Below are positions 37,007 to 46,450 of a DNA stretch of 64,000 nt, piece by piece. Where the stretch lies: contig JAJCJC010000011.1 of the NCBI GenBank assembly GCA_020555605.1, positions 1-64,000 of the forward strand, given 5' to 3'. This DNA is from a bacterium 210917-SL.2.15 (GTDB lineage Bacteria > Bacillota > Clostridia > Oscillospirales > Oscillospiraceae). How positions within the stretch are numbered: the first letter of the stretch is position 1; every line of letters begins with the position of its first letter. Below the pieces are notes generated by a model that was not told the DNA's origin, did no database searches, and worked only from the letters and a program-made list of their open reading frames with translations. Made by a program: the position numbers and the translations under genes.

Positions 37007-37878
37007 TACTGTGCGCCTCCTTCGGTCGTTTTATTAGCTGCCGGACGGGGACCTCTGTTGAAGCCGCCGCCGGTGCGGCCGCCCTGGCCGCCGTTACCGT
37101 TGCGGTTGAAGCCGCCCTGGCCGCGGTTGTCGCGGTTGAAGCCGCCTCTGTTGCCGCCGCGGCGATCGCCGTCACGGCGGGGACGACGGTCACGACGCTC
37201 CTGATAGGGCTTCGTGGTATCCATCGTGCGGGGAGTGGTGCGCAGGGTCTGGCTCAGGACTTCGCCCTTGTAAATCCAGACCTTGACGCCGATGCGGCCG
37301 AAAGTGGTGGCCGCCTCTGCAAAACCGTAGTCGATGTCGGCACGGATGGTCTGCAGCGGGATGGTGCCGTCGTGATAATGTTCAACGCCGGCGATCTCGC
37401 GGCCGCCCAGGCGGCCGGAGCAGCAGCACTTGATGCCCTTGGCGCCGGCGCGCATGGCGCGGCCCATGGCATTCTTCATGGCGCGGCGGTGAGAGATGCG
37501 CTTCTCCAGCTGCTGGGCAATGTTCTCAGCCACCAGCTGGGCGTCCATATCCGGGTTGCGGACTTCCACAATGCTCAACTTGACCTTCTTGCCGATCAGC
37601 TTTTCCAGGTTCAGGCGGATCTTCTCCACTTCCGCGCCGCCCTTACCGATTACAATGCCGGGACGGGCGCAGTGCAGATAAACAGTGACAACGTCATTGC
37701 TGCGCTCGATCTCGATCTTAGGGATACCGGCGGAATACAGGCTCTTTTTCAGATAGTCGCGGATCTTCTTGTCCTCGACCAGGAGATCACCGACTTTTTC
37801 ATTGCTTGCATACCAGCGAGAATCCCAGTCTTTGATGACGCCCACGCGAAGACCGTGGGGATTGACTTTCTGTCCCAT
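37006..37878 (-). CDS. rpsC: 30S ribosomal protein S3 with Gly/Arg/Asn-rich tail
   Basis: A 290-residue S3. Residues 1 to about 215 are the normal protein (KH domain with [13 protein letters not shown] near residue 75, then the C-terminal S3 domain). It lines the mRNA entry site and has helicase-like activity. Unusually, about 70 more residues follow: an Arg/Asp-rich stretch ([15 protein letters not shown]) and then Gly/Asn/Arg/Phe-rich repeats such as [21 protein letters not shown]3 is usually 210-235 residues. The tail looks like a disordered RGG-type RNA-binding region. Its DNA is very GC-rich but stays in frame up to the overlap with rplP. Confidence 0.96.
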   Translation of the reverse strand: MGQKVNPHGLRVGVIKDWDSRWYASNEKVGDLLVEDKKIRDYLKKSLYSAGIPKIEIERSNDVVTVYLHCARPGIVIGKGGAEVEKIRLNLEKLIGKKVKLSIVEVRNPDMDAQLVAENIAQQLEKRISHRRAMKNAMGRAMRAGAKGIKCCCSGRLGGREIAGVEHYHDGTIPLQTIRADIDYGFAEAATTFGRIGVKVWIYKGEVLSQTLRTTPRTMDTTKPYQERRDRRPRRDGDRRGGNRGGFNRDNRGQGGFNRNGNGGQGGRTGGGFNRGPRPAANKTTEGGAQ

Positions 37879-37893
37879 AAACTTCCTCCTCGC

Positions 37894-38238
37894 TTATTCC
37901 TTCTCGCTCACCACGAGGGTGATGTGAGAGGTTCTCTTGTTGATACGGTAGGCTCTGCCCTTGGACACCGGGCGCATTCTCTTGAGAATGGGACCAGGCG
38001 CGGCGTAGACCTTGGAAACATACAGCTTCTCGGGGTCCATGCTGAAGTTGTTCTCTGCATTTGCGCAGGCGCTCTTCAGCAGCTTGGCCAGAGGCTCGGA
38101 GGCAGCCTTGGGGGTGGCCATCAAAATGGCCATAGCGGTCTGGGCATCCCGGCCGCGGATCAGGTCGCAGACGATCTGAACCTTGCGGGGAGAGATGCGG
38201 ATAAATTTCGCTTCAGCTCTTGCGTCCATTTTCTGCAT
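37894..38238 (-). CDS. rplV: 50S ribosomal protein L22
   Basis: A 114-residue L22 ([20 protein letters not shown] start; [19 protein letters not shown] end). Its beta hairpin lines the exit tunnel, where macrolide-resistance changes occur. Confidence 0.97.
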   Translation of the reverse strand: MQKMDARAEAKFIRISPRKVQIVCDLIRGRDAQTAMAILMATPKAASEPLAKLLKSACANAENNFSMDPEKLYVSKVYAAPGPILKRMRPVSKGRAYRINKRTSHITLVVSEKE

Positions 38239-38243
38239 CCTCC

Positions 38244-38519
38244 TTACTTCGTGCCGGTGCTCTTCGCAACGTGGCCGCGGAAGGTGCGGGTCGGTACGAA
38301 TTCGCCCAGTTTGTGGCCGACCATGTCTTCGGTGACATAGACGGGAACGTGCTTTCTGCCGTCGTGCACGGCAAAGGTGTGACCGACGAAGGAAGGGAAG
38401 ATGGTGGAGCTGCGGCTCCAGGTCTTCAGGACCTTCTTCTCACCGGTCTTGTTCATTTCTTCAACCCGCTTCAGCAGCTCAGGGGCAACGAAGGGGCCTT
38501 TTTTAATACTTCTGCTCAT
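38244..38519 (-). CDS. rpsS: 30S ribosomal protein S19
   Basis: A 91-residue S19 ([19 protein letters not shown] start; [20 protein letters not shown] near the end). It forms a head complex with S13 and bridges to the 50S. Confidence 0.98.
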   Translation of the reverse strand: MSRSIKKGPFVAPELLKRVEEMNKTGEKKVLKTWSRSSTIFPSFVGHTFAVHDGRKHVPVYVTEDMVGHKLGEFVPTRTFRGHVAKSTGTK

Positions 38520-38537
38520 GGTTCGTTAGCCTCCTTA

Positions 38538-39374
38538 TCACTTCGCGTTGCGGCGCTTGACGATAAACTTGTTGGTGGGGTTCTTGCCCTTGCGGGTCTT
38601 GTAACCCAGAGCAGGCTTGCCCCAAGGCGTCACAGGACCGCTGCGGCCGATGGGGGCCTTGCCCTCGCCGCCGCCGTGAGGATGGTCGCAGGGGTTCATG
38701 ACGGAGCCGCGGACGGTGGGCCGCCAACCCATGTGACGTTTCCGACCGGCCTTACCGATCTGAATGTTTTCGTGATCCAGATTGCCGACCTGGCCGATGG
38801 TGGCTTTGCAGTTGGTGCGGACGATGCGCACTTCGCCGGAAGGCATACGGATCTGAGCATCCTTGCCTTCCTTGGCCATCAGCTGCGCCGCAGTACCGGC
38901 GGAGCGCACCAGCTGCGCGCCGTTGCCGGGATACAGCTCGATGTTGTGGATAATGGTACCCACGGGGATCTTCTCAATAGGCAGGCAGTTGCCGGGCTTG
39001 ATATCGGCCTCGGCAGAGGAGATGACCTTGTCGCCGGCCTTCAGGCCCTCGGGCGCCAGAATATATCTCTTCTCGCCGTCCTCGTACTGAACAAGGGCGA
39101 TGAACGCGCTGCGGTTGGGATCGTATTCCAGGCGCTCCACCGTGGCTTCCACGTCCAGCTTGTCGCGCTTGAAATCAATGATGCGGTACTTAACCTTGTT
39201 GCCGCCGCCGCGGTGGCGGACGGTGATTCTGCCGTAGCTGTTGCGGCCGGCGCTCTTCTTGAGCGTTTCAGTCAGGCTGCGCTCCGGCTTTGCCTTTTTA
39301 TCGATGCCGTCGAATCCGGAGACCGTCATGTGTCTTCTGGAAGGCGTCGTCGGCTTATAAGTTTTGATCGACAT
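38538..39374 (-). CDS. rplB: 50S ribosomal protein L2
   Basis: A 278-residue L2 essential for peptidyl transfer. The RNA-binding region and the C-terminal [18 protein letters not shown], with its conserved histidine, are intact. Confidence 0.98.
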   Translation of the reverse strand: MSIKTYKPTTPSRRHMTVSGFDGIDKKAKPERSLTETLKKSAGRNSYGRITVRHRGGGNKVKYRIIDFKRDKLDVEATVERLEYDPNRSAFIALVQYEDGEKRYILAPEGLKAGDKVISSAEADIKPGNCLPIEKIPVGTIIHNIELYPGNGAQLVRSAGTAAQLMAKEGKDAQIRMPSGEVRIVRTNCKATIGQVGNLDHENIQIGKAGRKRHMGWRPTVRGSVMNPCDHPHGGGEGKAPIGRSGPVTPWGKPALGYKTRKGKNPTNKFIVKRRNAK

Positions 39375-39406
39375 GTGCGTTACACTCCTTCTTTAGATTC
39401 GGTCTC

Positions 39407-39703
39407 TTACACCATGCCCTCGAAGAATTCGATGGCCTTGGAGTCCTCGGTCAGCTGCACAATGGCTTTCTTCCAGGCCTTTGTCTGGCCGGGGCGGGCA
39501 GCGCCCAGGCGCTTGGCCTTGGGATGCACATTGATCGTGTTGACAGAGGCAACTTTGACGCCGAAGATCTGCTCCACAGCCTTCTTGACCTCAGCCTTGT
39601 TGGCGCCGGGAAGAACTTCGAACGTATACTTCTTGGCTTCCGTGGTAGCCATGGAGCGCTCGGTGATGACCGGGCGCACGATCACGTCATACAGGTTAGT
39701 CAT
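39407..39703 (-). CDS. rplW: 50S ribosomal protein L23
   Basis: A 98-residue L23 ([19 protein letters not shown]). It is the main docking site for trigger factor and SRP at the tunnel exit. Its start overlaps the rplD stop (TAATG). Confidence 0.97.
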   Translation of the reverse strand: MTNLYDVIVRPVITERSMATTEAKKYTFEVLPGANKAEVKKAVEQIFGVKVASVNTINVHPKAKRLGAARPGQTKAWKKAIVQLTEDSKAIEFFEGMV

Positions 39704-40326
39704 TACGCGAACACCTCCTCGATGGTTGCCAGCGCAGCCTTGTCCAGAATCAGCGTCTTGGCGTTCAGAATGTCATAGACGCTCAGGATGGTTGCGGTGG
39801 TGGTGACGATGCCGGGGATGTTGCGGGCGGATTTGACCACATTGGCCGCCACCTCGGGCATCACGATATAAGCCTTGTCCTCGGCCTTGACCGCGTTCAG
39901 GAACGCGGCAAAATCCTTGGTCTTGGGCGCGTCCATGGCAATGGAATCCACCACGATGATCTTGCCCTCAGCCGCCTTGGCGGACAGGACGGACTTGAGC
40001 GCCAGGCGCTTAATCTTCTTGTTCACGCTGTAGCTGTAGTCGCGGGGCTTGGGGGCAAACACAATGCCGCCATGGGTCCACTGGGGCGCGCGGGTGCTGC
40101 CCTGACGGGCGTGGCCGGTACCCTTCTGACGCCAGGGCTTTTTGCCGCCGCCGGAAACCTCGGCGCGGGTCAGGGCGCTCTGGGTGCCCTGTCTGCGGTT
40201 TGCCAGGTGGTTCTTCACCACTTCATGCACAACGGCTTGATTCGGCTCGATGCCGAAGATGCCGTCGCTCAGTTCCACAGTGCCGACTTCTGCGCCGGAC
40301 ATGTTCAGTACTTTGATCGTAGACAT
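39703..40326 (-). CDS. rplD: 50S ribosomal protein L4
   Basis: A 207-residue L4 with its long internal tunnel loop ([19 protein letters not shown]). In gamma-proteobacteria L4 also represses the S10 operon; whether that occurs here is unknown, but the operon has a leader with a terminator (41626-41655). Confidence 0.98.
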   Translation of the reverse strand: MSTIKVLNMSGAEVGTVELSDGIFGIEPNQAVVHEVVKNHLANRRQGTQSALTRAEVSGGGKKPWRQKGTGHARQGSTRAPQWTHGGIVFAPKPRDYSYSVNKKIKRLALKSVLSAKAAEGKIIVVDSIAMDAPKTKDFAAFLNAVKAEDKAYIVMPEVAANVVKSARNIPGIVTTTATILSVYDILNAKTLILDKAALATIEEVFA

Positions 40327-40345
40327 TTATTTCAGCACCCCTCTC

Positions 40346-41065
40346 TTACTTGTTTCTTGCGGAGGCCTTCTGCGGGTTACGACCGGAAGCCTTCTGCGGG
40401 TTGTTGCTGATGGACACGTCGGTGTTCTTGACGCGGATGGTCTTGACGGTGGAGTGGATATACACCAAGCCGCCCTTGGGACCGGGGATCGCGCCGCGGA
40501 CAACGATCATGTTCAGGTCGGGATCGACCTTGACCACGTCCAGGTTCTGCACGGTAACCTGCTCAACGCCCAGGTGACCCGCGCCGATCTTGCCCTTGAA
40601 GATGCGCGAGGGGGTGGAGCAGGCGCCCATAGAACCGGCATGGCGATGGACGGGGCCGCCGCCGTGAGACATGGGGGTGCGCTGTGCGTTCCAGCGCTTG
40701 ATAACGCCGGCGTAGCCCTTACCTTTGCTGATGCCGGTCACATCCACGTGATCACCTTCCGCGAAGGTGTCGGCCTTGATGATGTCGCCGATGTTCAGCT
40801 CGTCGTAATTGTCGAGCTTGAATTCCTTCAGGTGCTTCTTCGGGGCAACGCCTGCCTTCTGAAGATGACCCTGCTCGGGCTTGGACAGCTTCCGCTCGGG
40901 AACGTCCTCATAGCCCAGCTGGATTGCCTCATAGCCGTCCTTCTCGGCGGTCTTCTTCTGGGAAACGACGCAGGGTCCGGCTTCGATCACGGTTACCGGG
41001 ATCACCTGGCCGTTGGCGTCAAAGATCTGAGACATACCAACTTTTTTGCCGATGATTGCTTTCAT
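40346..41065 (-). CDS. rplC: 50S ribosomal protein L3 with short repeat tail
   Basis: A 239-residue L3 (MKAIIGKKVGMSQIFDANG start; GPVHRHAGSMGACSTPSR). L3 is usually about 205-215 residues. The extra C-terminal part ends in two copies of RNPQKAS-type repeat (NNPQKASGRNPQKASARNK), encoded by a 14-base direct repeat, so the tail seems to have grown by slippage. Confidence 0.97.
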   Translation of the reverse strand: MKAIIGKKVGMSQIFDANGQVIPVTVIEAGPCVVSQKKTAEKDGYEAIQLGYEDVPERKLSKPEQGHLQKAGVAPKKHLKEFKLDNYDELNIGDIIKADTFAEGDHVDVTGISKGKGYAGVIKRWNAQRTPMSHGGGPVHRHAGSMGACSTPSRIFKGKIGAGHLGVEQVTVQNLDVVKVDPDLNMIVVRGAIPGPKGGLVYIHSTVKTIRVKNTDVSISNNPQKASGRNPQKASARNK

Positions 41066-41202
41066 GTATGTTCCTCCTTAAAGGTTATTGGTCGACGTAG
41101 TTGGCTGCGCATTGGGCACGCACCATTGCTCCGCCGACATGACCCGCCCGTTTTGCACATATTTTACTATGGTAAACAGGCTTGGGTACAAGCAAGGTTA
41201 AA

Positions 41203-41520
41203 TCAGAGCTTGATCTCGATGTCCACACCGGCGGGCAGCTCGAGGGCCATCAGGGCCTCAACCGTCTTGGGGGTGGACTTGGTGATGTCGATCAGTCTCT
41301 TGTGGGTGCGGCGCTCAAACTGCTCACGGCTGTCCTTGTATTTGTGGACGGCGCGCAGGATGGTGACGACCTCTTTCTTGGTGGGCAGCGGGATGGGACC
41401 GGAAACCGTAGCGCCGGTGCGCTTTGCAGTTTCTACGATCTTCTCTGCGCTCTGGTCAATGACCTGGTGATCGTAAGCCTTCAGGCGAATACGGATCATG
41501 TTCTTTGCGGTATCTGCCAT
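41203..41520 (-). CDS. rpsJ: 30S ribosomal protein S10
   Basis: A 105-residue S10 ([37 protein letters not shown] end) that also serves as NusE in antitermination. It is the first gene of the superoperon; tuf, fusA and rpsL are not upstream. The start at 41520 follows AAGGAGG; the open frame continues through the leader but has no support there. Confidence 0.97.
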   Translation of the reverse strand: MADTAKNMIRIRLKAYDHQVIDQSAEKIVETAKRTGATVSGPIPLPTKKEVVTILRAVHKYKDSREQFERRTHKRLIDITKSTPKTVEALMALELPAGVDIEIKL

Positions 41521-41544
41521 TTTGTTTTTCCTCCTTGTAAAACA

Positions 41545-41655
41545 TACGAAGTGATGCGTTTGTACCTCTTCGTACGGCGAGAAAAGTTCTGTACGCTTAT
41601 CCGTGCGTATCATTCTGCGTCATAAGAAAAACCGGCGCAATAATCCGGCCGGTTT
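41545..41655 (-). promoter_or_regulatory. S10 operon leader with internal terminator
   Basis: The transcript starting near 41803 has a leader of about 280 nt. It contains an intrinsic terminator (AAACCGG at 41629-41635 with CCGGTTT at 41649-41655, then T5 on the minus strand) and a later stem TACGAAG/CTTCGTA (41545-41574) just before the rpsJ ribosome binding site. A terminator between promoter and first gene implies attenuation control. Confidence 0.6.
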
Positions 41656-41809
41656 CCTGACATGCGCAGCGATCTACGCCATACAGTTTTCTCAGCCGCC
41701 CGATTTTCGGACATACTCCGCAGAAGTTACCGGGCCAAGCCCGCAATCTCCTGCTTCATCGCATTTGCAGCGCAGCCGGGCGTATCATTTCCCCGTCACG
41801 CGCTTTACT

Positions 41810-41838
41810 ATAATACAAGACCGATGGACAAATGTCAA
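41810..41838 (-). promoter_or_regulatory. Promoter of the ribosomal superoperon
   Basis: TTGACA (41833-41838), spacer of 17, TATTAT (41810-41815) on the minus strand. It is the only strong promoter seen upstream of rpsJ. Confidence 0.85.
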
Positions 41839-42234
41839 GCAATTTTTCGATTTATTTTACAATCTTTGTTCTCATTTTTCAGTGGAAACGCCAATTTTTT
41901 CTGTCGAGAGCCTTTTGTGGTCATTTTATCCAAAATACCGCATTTCATTCCCGTTCATCTCCGTCATATCGCCGTGTGTATCCGCCCCCCCGGTGTGGGA
42001 GCGACCGCCCGCCCCCCTCTACGCTGCCGCAGGCGCGACGCTCCTCCCCCTGCCGGATGCCTGCCGTTCTTTCTCGGCATCTTCCGGAACAGAGACGGAT
42101 TGTCCGCCCCAAGTCCCCAGCAAAAAATTTTTTCGGCGGCGCAATAAAACGGCCCCGCCCTGCGTTATATAAACGGACAGCAACGCAAGCTCCCCTGAAA
42201 ATTGCTGAAAAACAATTTGATGGAGGACAAAGAC
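41839..42234. other. Intergenic region between the S10 promoter and the PepSY gene
   Basis: About 400 bases with no supported gene. The left part is AT-rich, upstream of the divergent S10 promoter, the right part GC-rich. A weak TATATA at 42166-42171 could be the minus-10 of the PepSY gene. Confidence 0.5.
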
Positions 42235-42618
42235 ATGATGAAGAAAACAATTGGTAAACCCTCAGCCGCCTGCACGGCAACCGCATTGATGACCAGCGTT
42301 CTGCTTGTACCCACAATGGCGGCAAACGCTTCCGCCGCCCGAAGCCAGACACAGCCGTCTGCCGTATCCATCGGAGAGAGCAAAGCCAAAGAGATCGCCC
42401 TGCAGCACGCCGGCGTAAATGCTTCCCAGGTGCCTTGGATCATCGTTCAGCAGGATTACGAGCACGGCCTACTGGAATATGATGTAAAGTTCTTTGCCGG
42501 CAGCACAGAGTACGACTGCGAGATCGGCGCTGTAACCGGCGCTATCGTGGACTGGGACGCAGACTGGGATTACCCCTCTCTTTTCGCCGGTATGCTGCCG
42601 CCCTTTTCCCCAGCTTGA
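42235..42618 (+). CDS. Exported PepSY-domain protein
   Basis: A 127-residue protein with a signal peptide (residues 1 to about 33, ALMTSVLLVPTMAANASAA) and one PepSY domain (about 45-115, ESKAKEIALQHAGV, then LEYDVKFFAGSTEYDCEIGA). PepSY domains are found as inhibitors of secreted proteases or as regulators at the cell surface. No protease gene is adjacent. GGAGG eight bases before the ATG at 42235 decides the start over two upstream in-frame ATGs. Confidence 0.85.
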   Translation: MMKKTIGKPSAACTATALMTSVLLVPTMAANASAARSQTQPSAVSIGESKAKEIALQHAGVNASQVPWIIVQQDYEHGLLEYDVKFFAGSTEYDCEIGAVTGAIVDWDADWDYPSLFAGMLPPFSPA

Positions 42619-42649
42619 CTGCCGCACAGGGCCGCCGCATCACTGTCAT

Positions 42650-42687
42650 GAAAAATTCCCCGACCGATTCGGTCGGGGAATTTTTTT
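42650..42687. terminator. Bidirectional terminator between the PepSY gene and proS
   Basis: AAAAATTCCCCGACCG pairs with CGGTCGGGGAATTTTT, flanked by A and T tracts on both sides. Confidence 0.92.
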
Positions 42688-42694
42688 GCATTTT

Positions 42695-44134
42695 TTAATA
42701 CGCTACGCCCCAATAGACCATCTTTACGGCCGGCTTGCCGCAGACCGGGCAGACGTCGCCCAAATGCTCCTGGGCAAAGGGAATGCAGCGGCTGGTCATG
42801 CCGGCTTTCTCCTTCATGGCCATCTCGCAGGCCAGATCGCCGCACCACATGGTCTTGATAAAGCCGCCCTTCTCTTCCTGGATCGTCTTGGCCTCCTCCA
42901 GCGTGGCGGCCGCATAAGTGTGCTCTTCCAGGTTTTTCTTCGCTTTGGCATACAACCCATCGTGCACCTGATCCAGCAGCGCGGGCACAGCGCTCTCTAA
43001 GTCGCTGAGCGCCACAAAGGTCTTCTCGCCGTTGTCGCGGCGGGCGATGACGCACTGCTCCTTCTCCATGTCCTTGGGGCCGATCTCCAGGCGCAGCGGC
43101 ACACCCTTCATTTCATACTCGGCAAACTTCCAGCCGGGGGACTGCTCGGAATCGTCCATCTTCACGCGGATGCCCGCCGCCTTCAGGCGCGCCGTCAGAT
43201 CCGCGGCGGCGTCCAGCACGCCCGGCTTGTGCTGGGCCACAGGGATGACCACCACCTGAATGGGCGCAATCCGGGGCGGCAGCACCAGGCCGTTGTTGTC
43301 GCCGTGGGTCATAATGATGCCGCCGATCATGCGGGTGGACACGCCCCAGCTGGTCTGGAAGGGATGGTGGAGCTGGTTGTCCTTGCCGGTGAAGGTGATG
43401 TCAAAGGCTTTGGCGAAACCGTCTCCGAAGAAATGGCTGGTACCGGACTGCAGAGCCTTTTTGTCGTGCATCATGCACTCCACCGTGTAGGTTTCTTCGG
43501 CGCCGTTGAATTTTTCCTTGTCCGTTTTCTGCCCTTTCACTACGGGCATGGCCAACACATTTTCCAAGAAATCGGCATAAATATTCAACATCCGCTGGGT
43601 CTCTTCCCGGGCTTCCTCGGCGGTGGCGTGCATCGTGTGCCCCTCCTGCCACAAAAACTCACGGTGACGCAGGAAGGGACGGCTGGTCTTTTCCCAGCGC
43701 AGCACCGAGCACCACTGGTTGTAGAGCTTGGGTAGATCGCGCCAGGAATGGATAATGTTTTTATAGTGTTCGCAGAACAGCGTTTCCGATGTGGGGCGCA
43801 CGCACAGGCGATCTTCCAGCTTGTCGCTTCCGCCCATAGTGACCCAAGCGCATTCGGGGGCAAAGCCCTCCACATGGTCCTTCTCCTTTTGCAGCAGGCT
43901 CTCGGGGATCAGCACAGGCAGATAGACATTTTCGTGGCCGGTTTCCTTGAAACGGCGATCCAGTTCATGTTGAATATTCTCCCAGATGGCGTAGCCATAG
44001 GGGCGATAGATGAACATACCCTTGACGGACGTGTAATCGATCAGCTCCGCCTTGGTGCACACGTCCGTGTACCATTGGGTAAAGTCCTCGTCCATATTGG
44101 TGATGGACTCCACCTGTCTTTGATCTTTCGCCAT
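42695..44134 (-). CDS. proS: Prolyl-tRNA synthetase, archaeal/eukaryal-like type
   Basis: A 479-residue class II synthetase that charges tRNA-Pro. The motifs include [30 protein letters not shown], a motif-2 style [16 protein letters not shown] and [11 protein letters not shown]. It lacks the long editing insertion of the E. coli type and ends in the C-terminal zinc-like domain (CGDLAC, CPVCG) and a terminal tyrosine, so it is the shorter ProS3 form common in Clostridia. The ATG at 44134 is ten bases after GAGG; an ATG three codons upstream is too close to it. Confidence 0.96.
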   Translation of the reverse strand: MAKDQRQVESITNMDEDFTQWYTDVCTKAELIDYTSVKGMFIYRPYGYAIWENIQHELDRRFKETGHENVYLPVLIPESLLQKEKDHVEGFAPECAWVTMGGSDKLEDRLCVRPTSETLFCEHYKNIIHSWRDLPKLYNQWCSVLRWEKTSRPFLRHREFLWQEGHTMHATAEEAREETQRMLNIYADFLENVLAMPVVKGQKTDKEKFNGAEETYTVECMMHDKKALQSGTSHFFGDGFAKAFDITFTGKDNQLHHPFQTSWGVSTRMIGGIIMTHGDNNGLVLPPRIAPIQVVVIPVAQHKPGVLDAAADLTARLKAAGIRVKMDDSEQSPGWKFAEYEMKGVPLRLEIGPKDMEKEQCVIARRDNGEKTFVALSDLESAVPALLDQVHDGLYAKAKKNLEEHTYAAATLEEAKTIQEEKGGFIKTMWCGDLACEMAMKEKAGMTSRCIPFAQEHLGDVCPVCGKPAVKMVYWGVAY

Positions 44135-44196
44135 AATTCTCATTCCTCACATATCTATTTAAAATAGTATACCTGTTTATGGATGGTAGCCTGCTT

Positions 44197-44225
44197 ATTG
44201 TATGACATCGGAAAAAACTTGTCAA
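44197..44225 (-). promoter_or_regulatory. proS promoter
   Basis: TTGACA (44220-44225), spacer of 17, TACAAT (44197-44202) on the minus strand. The leader of about 55 bases is too short for a T-box. Confidence 0.8.
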
Positions 44226-44261
44226 GAGAGGGGCTTACCGGGCCAGGGAAAAACGCCCTTT

Positions 44262-44825
44262 TCACAGATTGAACCGCGAAAACTGCACTCCATATTCATA
44301 CATCATCCGAGCCGCATGGATGCACAGCCGCAAATGTGCGCGCAAAAGGGCATCCAGCCGCGGATCGTCCCGTTCAATCCGCAGCCGGTCGGCCAGACGC
44401 TCCAATGCTTCCTGCATCTGCGCAAGTTCCTGCAGGCACTGCGTCCGCGTGCCCTGCAGCTCACACAGGAACGGAAGACGCGCTCCGTCGCCAGGCTGCG
44501 TCACCAGAGCGCTGTAAATGACGCCAGCGCACCGGTATACGCTGCACTCCCCTGTCAGCGCCGGCAACAATTCCGGCGGAATACGGGCCAAGGTATGTCC
44601 CTGCAGAAACATGGCCTCGCCGCTGATCCGGCCAAAACCCCCGGCGGCCGAACAGAACTCCCGCAGTTCTGCTCCTGCCGCCGCAGGATAGCGTTCCAGC
44701 AGTGCGCGGCGGGACTTCTCCGCCCGATGAACCCACTGTGCATCCATCGGCTTCACGCCGCGCATGCCCCGCACAGCCCGACCCAGCATGGCATCATACA
44801 CACGCCCGGCAAATTCCTCCAGCAT
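44262..44825 (-). CDS. Protein of unknown function
   Basis: A 187-residue, helix-rich soluble protein not recognised. Arginine, leucine and alanine are abundant, and its end reads LCIHAARMMYEYGVQFSRFNL in two parts. The C-terminal pattern of a cysteine, then MYxYGxQ is shared with the unknown protein at 25044, and both have an acidic helix before it, so they may be distant relatives. The start at 44825 is set by GGGGGAGG ten bases upstream. It converges with nothing and is divergent from the XRE gene. Confidence 0.65.
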   Translation of the reverse strand: MLEEFAGRVYDAMLGRAVRGMRGVKPMDAQWVHRAEKSRRALLERYPAAAGAELREFCSAAGGFGRISGEAMFLQGHTLARIPPELLPALTGECSVYRCAGVIYSALVTQPGDGARLPFLCELQGTRTQCLQELAQMQEALERLADRLRIERDDPRLDALLRAHLRLCIHAARMMYEYGVQFSRFNL

Positions 44826-44911
44826 ACACTCCGCACCTCCCCCGCACGTTCCCGCCACCCTATCAAACAGGATAATCGTTGCATAATACTACTGTTATTG
44901 CCGTGTTATAT

Positions 44912-44936
44912 TATTGTATTGCTATAAATAACAATA
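44912..44936. promoter_or_regulatory. AT-rich dyad upstream of the XRE gene
   Basis: TATTGT (44912-44917) and ACAATA (44931-44936) form an inverted repeat in a very AT-rich promoter region about 55 bases from the XRE start. It could be the operator of that regulator. Confidence 0.4.
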
Positions 44937-44990
44937 TAATAATATAAAAATTTCAACCCAACCATGCTACTCTATGATAAAAGGTGCACT

Positions 44991-45218
44991 ATGAAAACAG
45001 AATTTGAACAGGAATACATCAAATTCGGGTTGAAGGTTCAGTGCTATCGCAAATTGAAGGGAATCACCCAGGAGGACTTTGCAGAAAAAATCGGGCGGTC
45101 CTGGTCTTTTATCGCCAAAGTGGAAGGGCCGACCAATCCATGCGGCGTATCCATGGAAACGCTTTTCAAGATCGCCCGAGTGCTGGACGTTCCCGTTTCC
45201 AAATTATTTGAGGATTGA
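44991..45218 (+). CDS. XRE-family transcriptional regulator
   Basis: A 75-residue protein made of one helix-turn-helix of the Cro/cI type (YRKLKGITQEDFAEKIGRSW, then SMETLFKIARVLDVPVSKLF). Small stand-alone XRE proteins often repress their own promoter. The ATG at 44991 follows AAAGG; an earlier in-frame ATG lacks a site. No phage gene is adjacent. It resembles, but is not a close copy of, the XRE protein at 57759. Confidence 0.88.
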   Translation: MKTEFEQEYIKFGLKVQCYRKLKGITQEDFAEKIGRSWSFIAKVEGPTNPCGVSMETLFKIARVLDVPVSKLFED

Positions 45219-45225
45219 CGTGGGA

Positions 45226-45263
45226 AAAAAAGCGAAGCAGCTTCAGGCTGCTTCGCTTTTTTA
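45226..45263. terminator. Bidirectional terminator
   Basis: AAAAAAGCGAAGCAGC pairs with GCTGCTTCGCTTTTTT between the XRE gene and the convergent sbcD-like gene. Confidence 0.92.
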
Positions 45264-45266
45264 TGG

Positions 45267-46358
45267 TCATAATTCCCGTTTGTCCAATGCAGCAAGGCCA
45301 AACCGCGCGGCGCGGTCGATCCGGAGGCGCTCGGCTTCATCGGCAGCCGCTTCTCTGCGGCGCAAAAGGCCGCGCAGGAACAGCCCCGTCAGGGAATCCT
45401 CCCCGGCACGCTGCCAAAGGCCCTGCGTCAGACGTGTCTCATCCCGCAGCTCCAGATGGTAAAACCGCTCCACAGCCGCGGCGTGGACAGCTTCCAGATC
45501 TACCCCCGCCGTAGTTTCCCCTGTAAACACCACGCGGTACAGATCCGCCGCCGTCCCGCCCGGAGGCAGCTCCGCTTCCAGCGCTTCCAACGGCTCCCGG
45601 CCTGTCACATCCACGGTTCGGATCTCATATTTCCGCCGGGCAAAGCTGACGAAATGGACATCCGCCTCCCCCTTGTCCACGGTACCCAGAAGCACGCCCC
45701 GGCAGCCGCACTCGTCAAAGCCCCGGCCTTCAGGACAGCCCGGATACGCCCAGGTGGTGCGCCAGAGCCGATTGACCCCGCTGAAGGTATGCACATGGCC
45801 CAGCGCCAGATAATCGAGCCCGCTTTCGGCCACTTCTGCCTTTGAAAAGGAGTTGTAGCGGTGCGCGCCTCCGTCCAGGTCGCCGTGGAGCACCATGATA
45901 TGGATGCGCCCATCCTCCTCGGCCCGAAAGCCGCCGAACAGATTGTCCGTGCACTCCGGTGCTGTGAACGCCGCGCCGTGCACCACACAGTTCAGTTCCG
46001 GCAGTTCCACCGCCTCCATGGCACCGCTCTTAAAAATATGGACGTTTTCCGGCCAGTCCACCTGCACGTAGGGCCCTTTTTCGTCCCAATAGTCGTGATT
46101 ACCGGGGGCGATGAACACCCGCCCCTCCACCGTACCCAGCGCCTTTGCCAGGGTTTCGGCGGTTTGTCGGTAGATCTCCCCGCTGTCAAACAAATCGCCG
46201 GCCAGAAGCACCAGATCCACATGACCCGCGTTGGCATAGTTGGCCAGGCGGGTAATATTGTCCCGTCCCTCCCGCCGGCGCGCGCGGGCCTGTTCCGGCG
46301 TCAGGCCGGCAAAGGGGCTGTCCAGATGAAAATCCGCCGCATGTAAAATTTTGACCAT
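45267..46358 (-). CDS. SbcD/Mre11-type metallophosphoesterase
   Basis: A 363-residue nuclease-like protein. The metal motifs are AADFHLDSP, AGDLFDSG, PGNHDYW, LHGDLDGG and GHVHTF. It fits the YhaO branch of the SbcD/Mre11 DNA repair exonucleases, with a C-terminal capping region. These enzymes normally act with a Rad50-like ATPase (SbcC or YhaN); no such gene is next to it, so the partner is elsewhere or lost. The start at 46358 is set by GGGAGG six bases upstream and by the family N-terminus MVKILHAADFH. Confidence 0.9.
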   Translation of the reverse strand: MVKILHAADFHLDSPFAGLTPEQARARRREGRDNITRLANYANAGHVDLVLLAGDLFDSGEIYRQTAETLAKALGTVEGRVFIAPGNHDYWDEKGPYVQVDWPENVHIFKSGAMEAVELPELNCVVHGAAFTAPECTDNLFGGFRAEEDGRIHIMVLHGDLDGGAHRYNSFSKAEVAESGLDYLALGHVHTFSGVNRLWRTTWAYPGCPEGRGFDECGCRGVLLGTVDKGEADVHFVSFARRKYEIRTVDVTGREPLEALEAELPPGGTAADLYRVVFTGETTAGVDLEAVHAAAVERFYHLELRDETRLTQGLWQRAGEDSLTGLFLRGLLRRREAAADEAERLRIDRAARFGLAALDKREL

Positions 46359-46450
46359 ACTGCACCTCCCTTTCCTCAGCGCGCAAACCGCCCGCAGAAC
46401 GCTCCATTCAGCAGCTCTCGGCTTGGCAGCGCAAAGCCGATATCCGTCCT

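Noticed and set aside
44991..45218. XRE gene as a sign of a prophage
   Set aside because: No integrase, capsid, terminase or lysis genes anywhere near; the neighbours are ordinary chromosomal genes.
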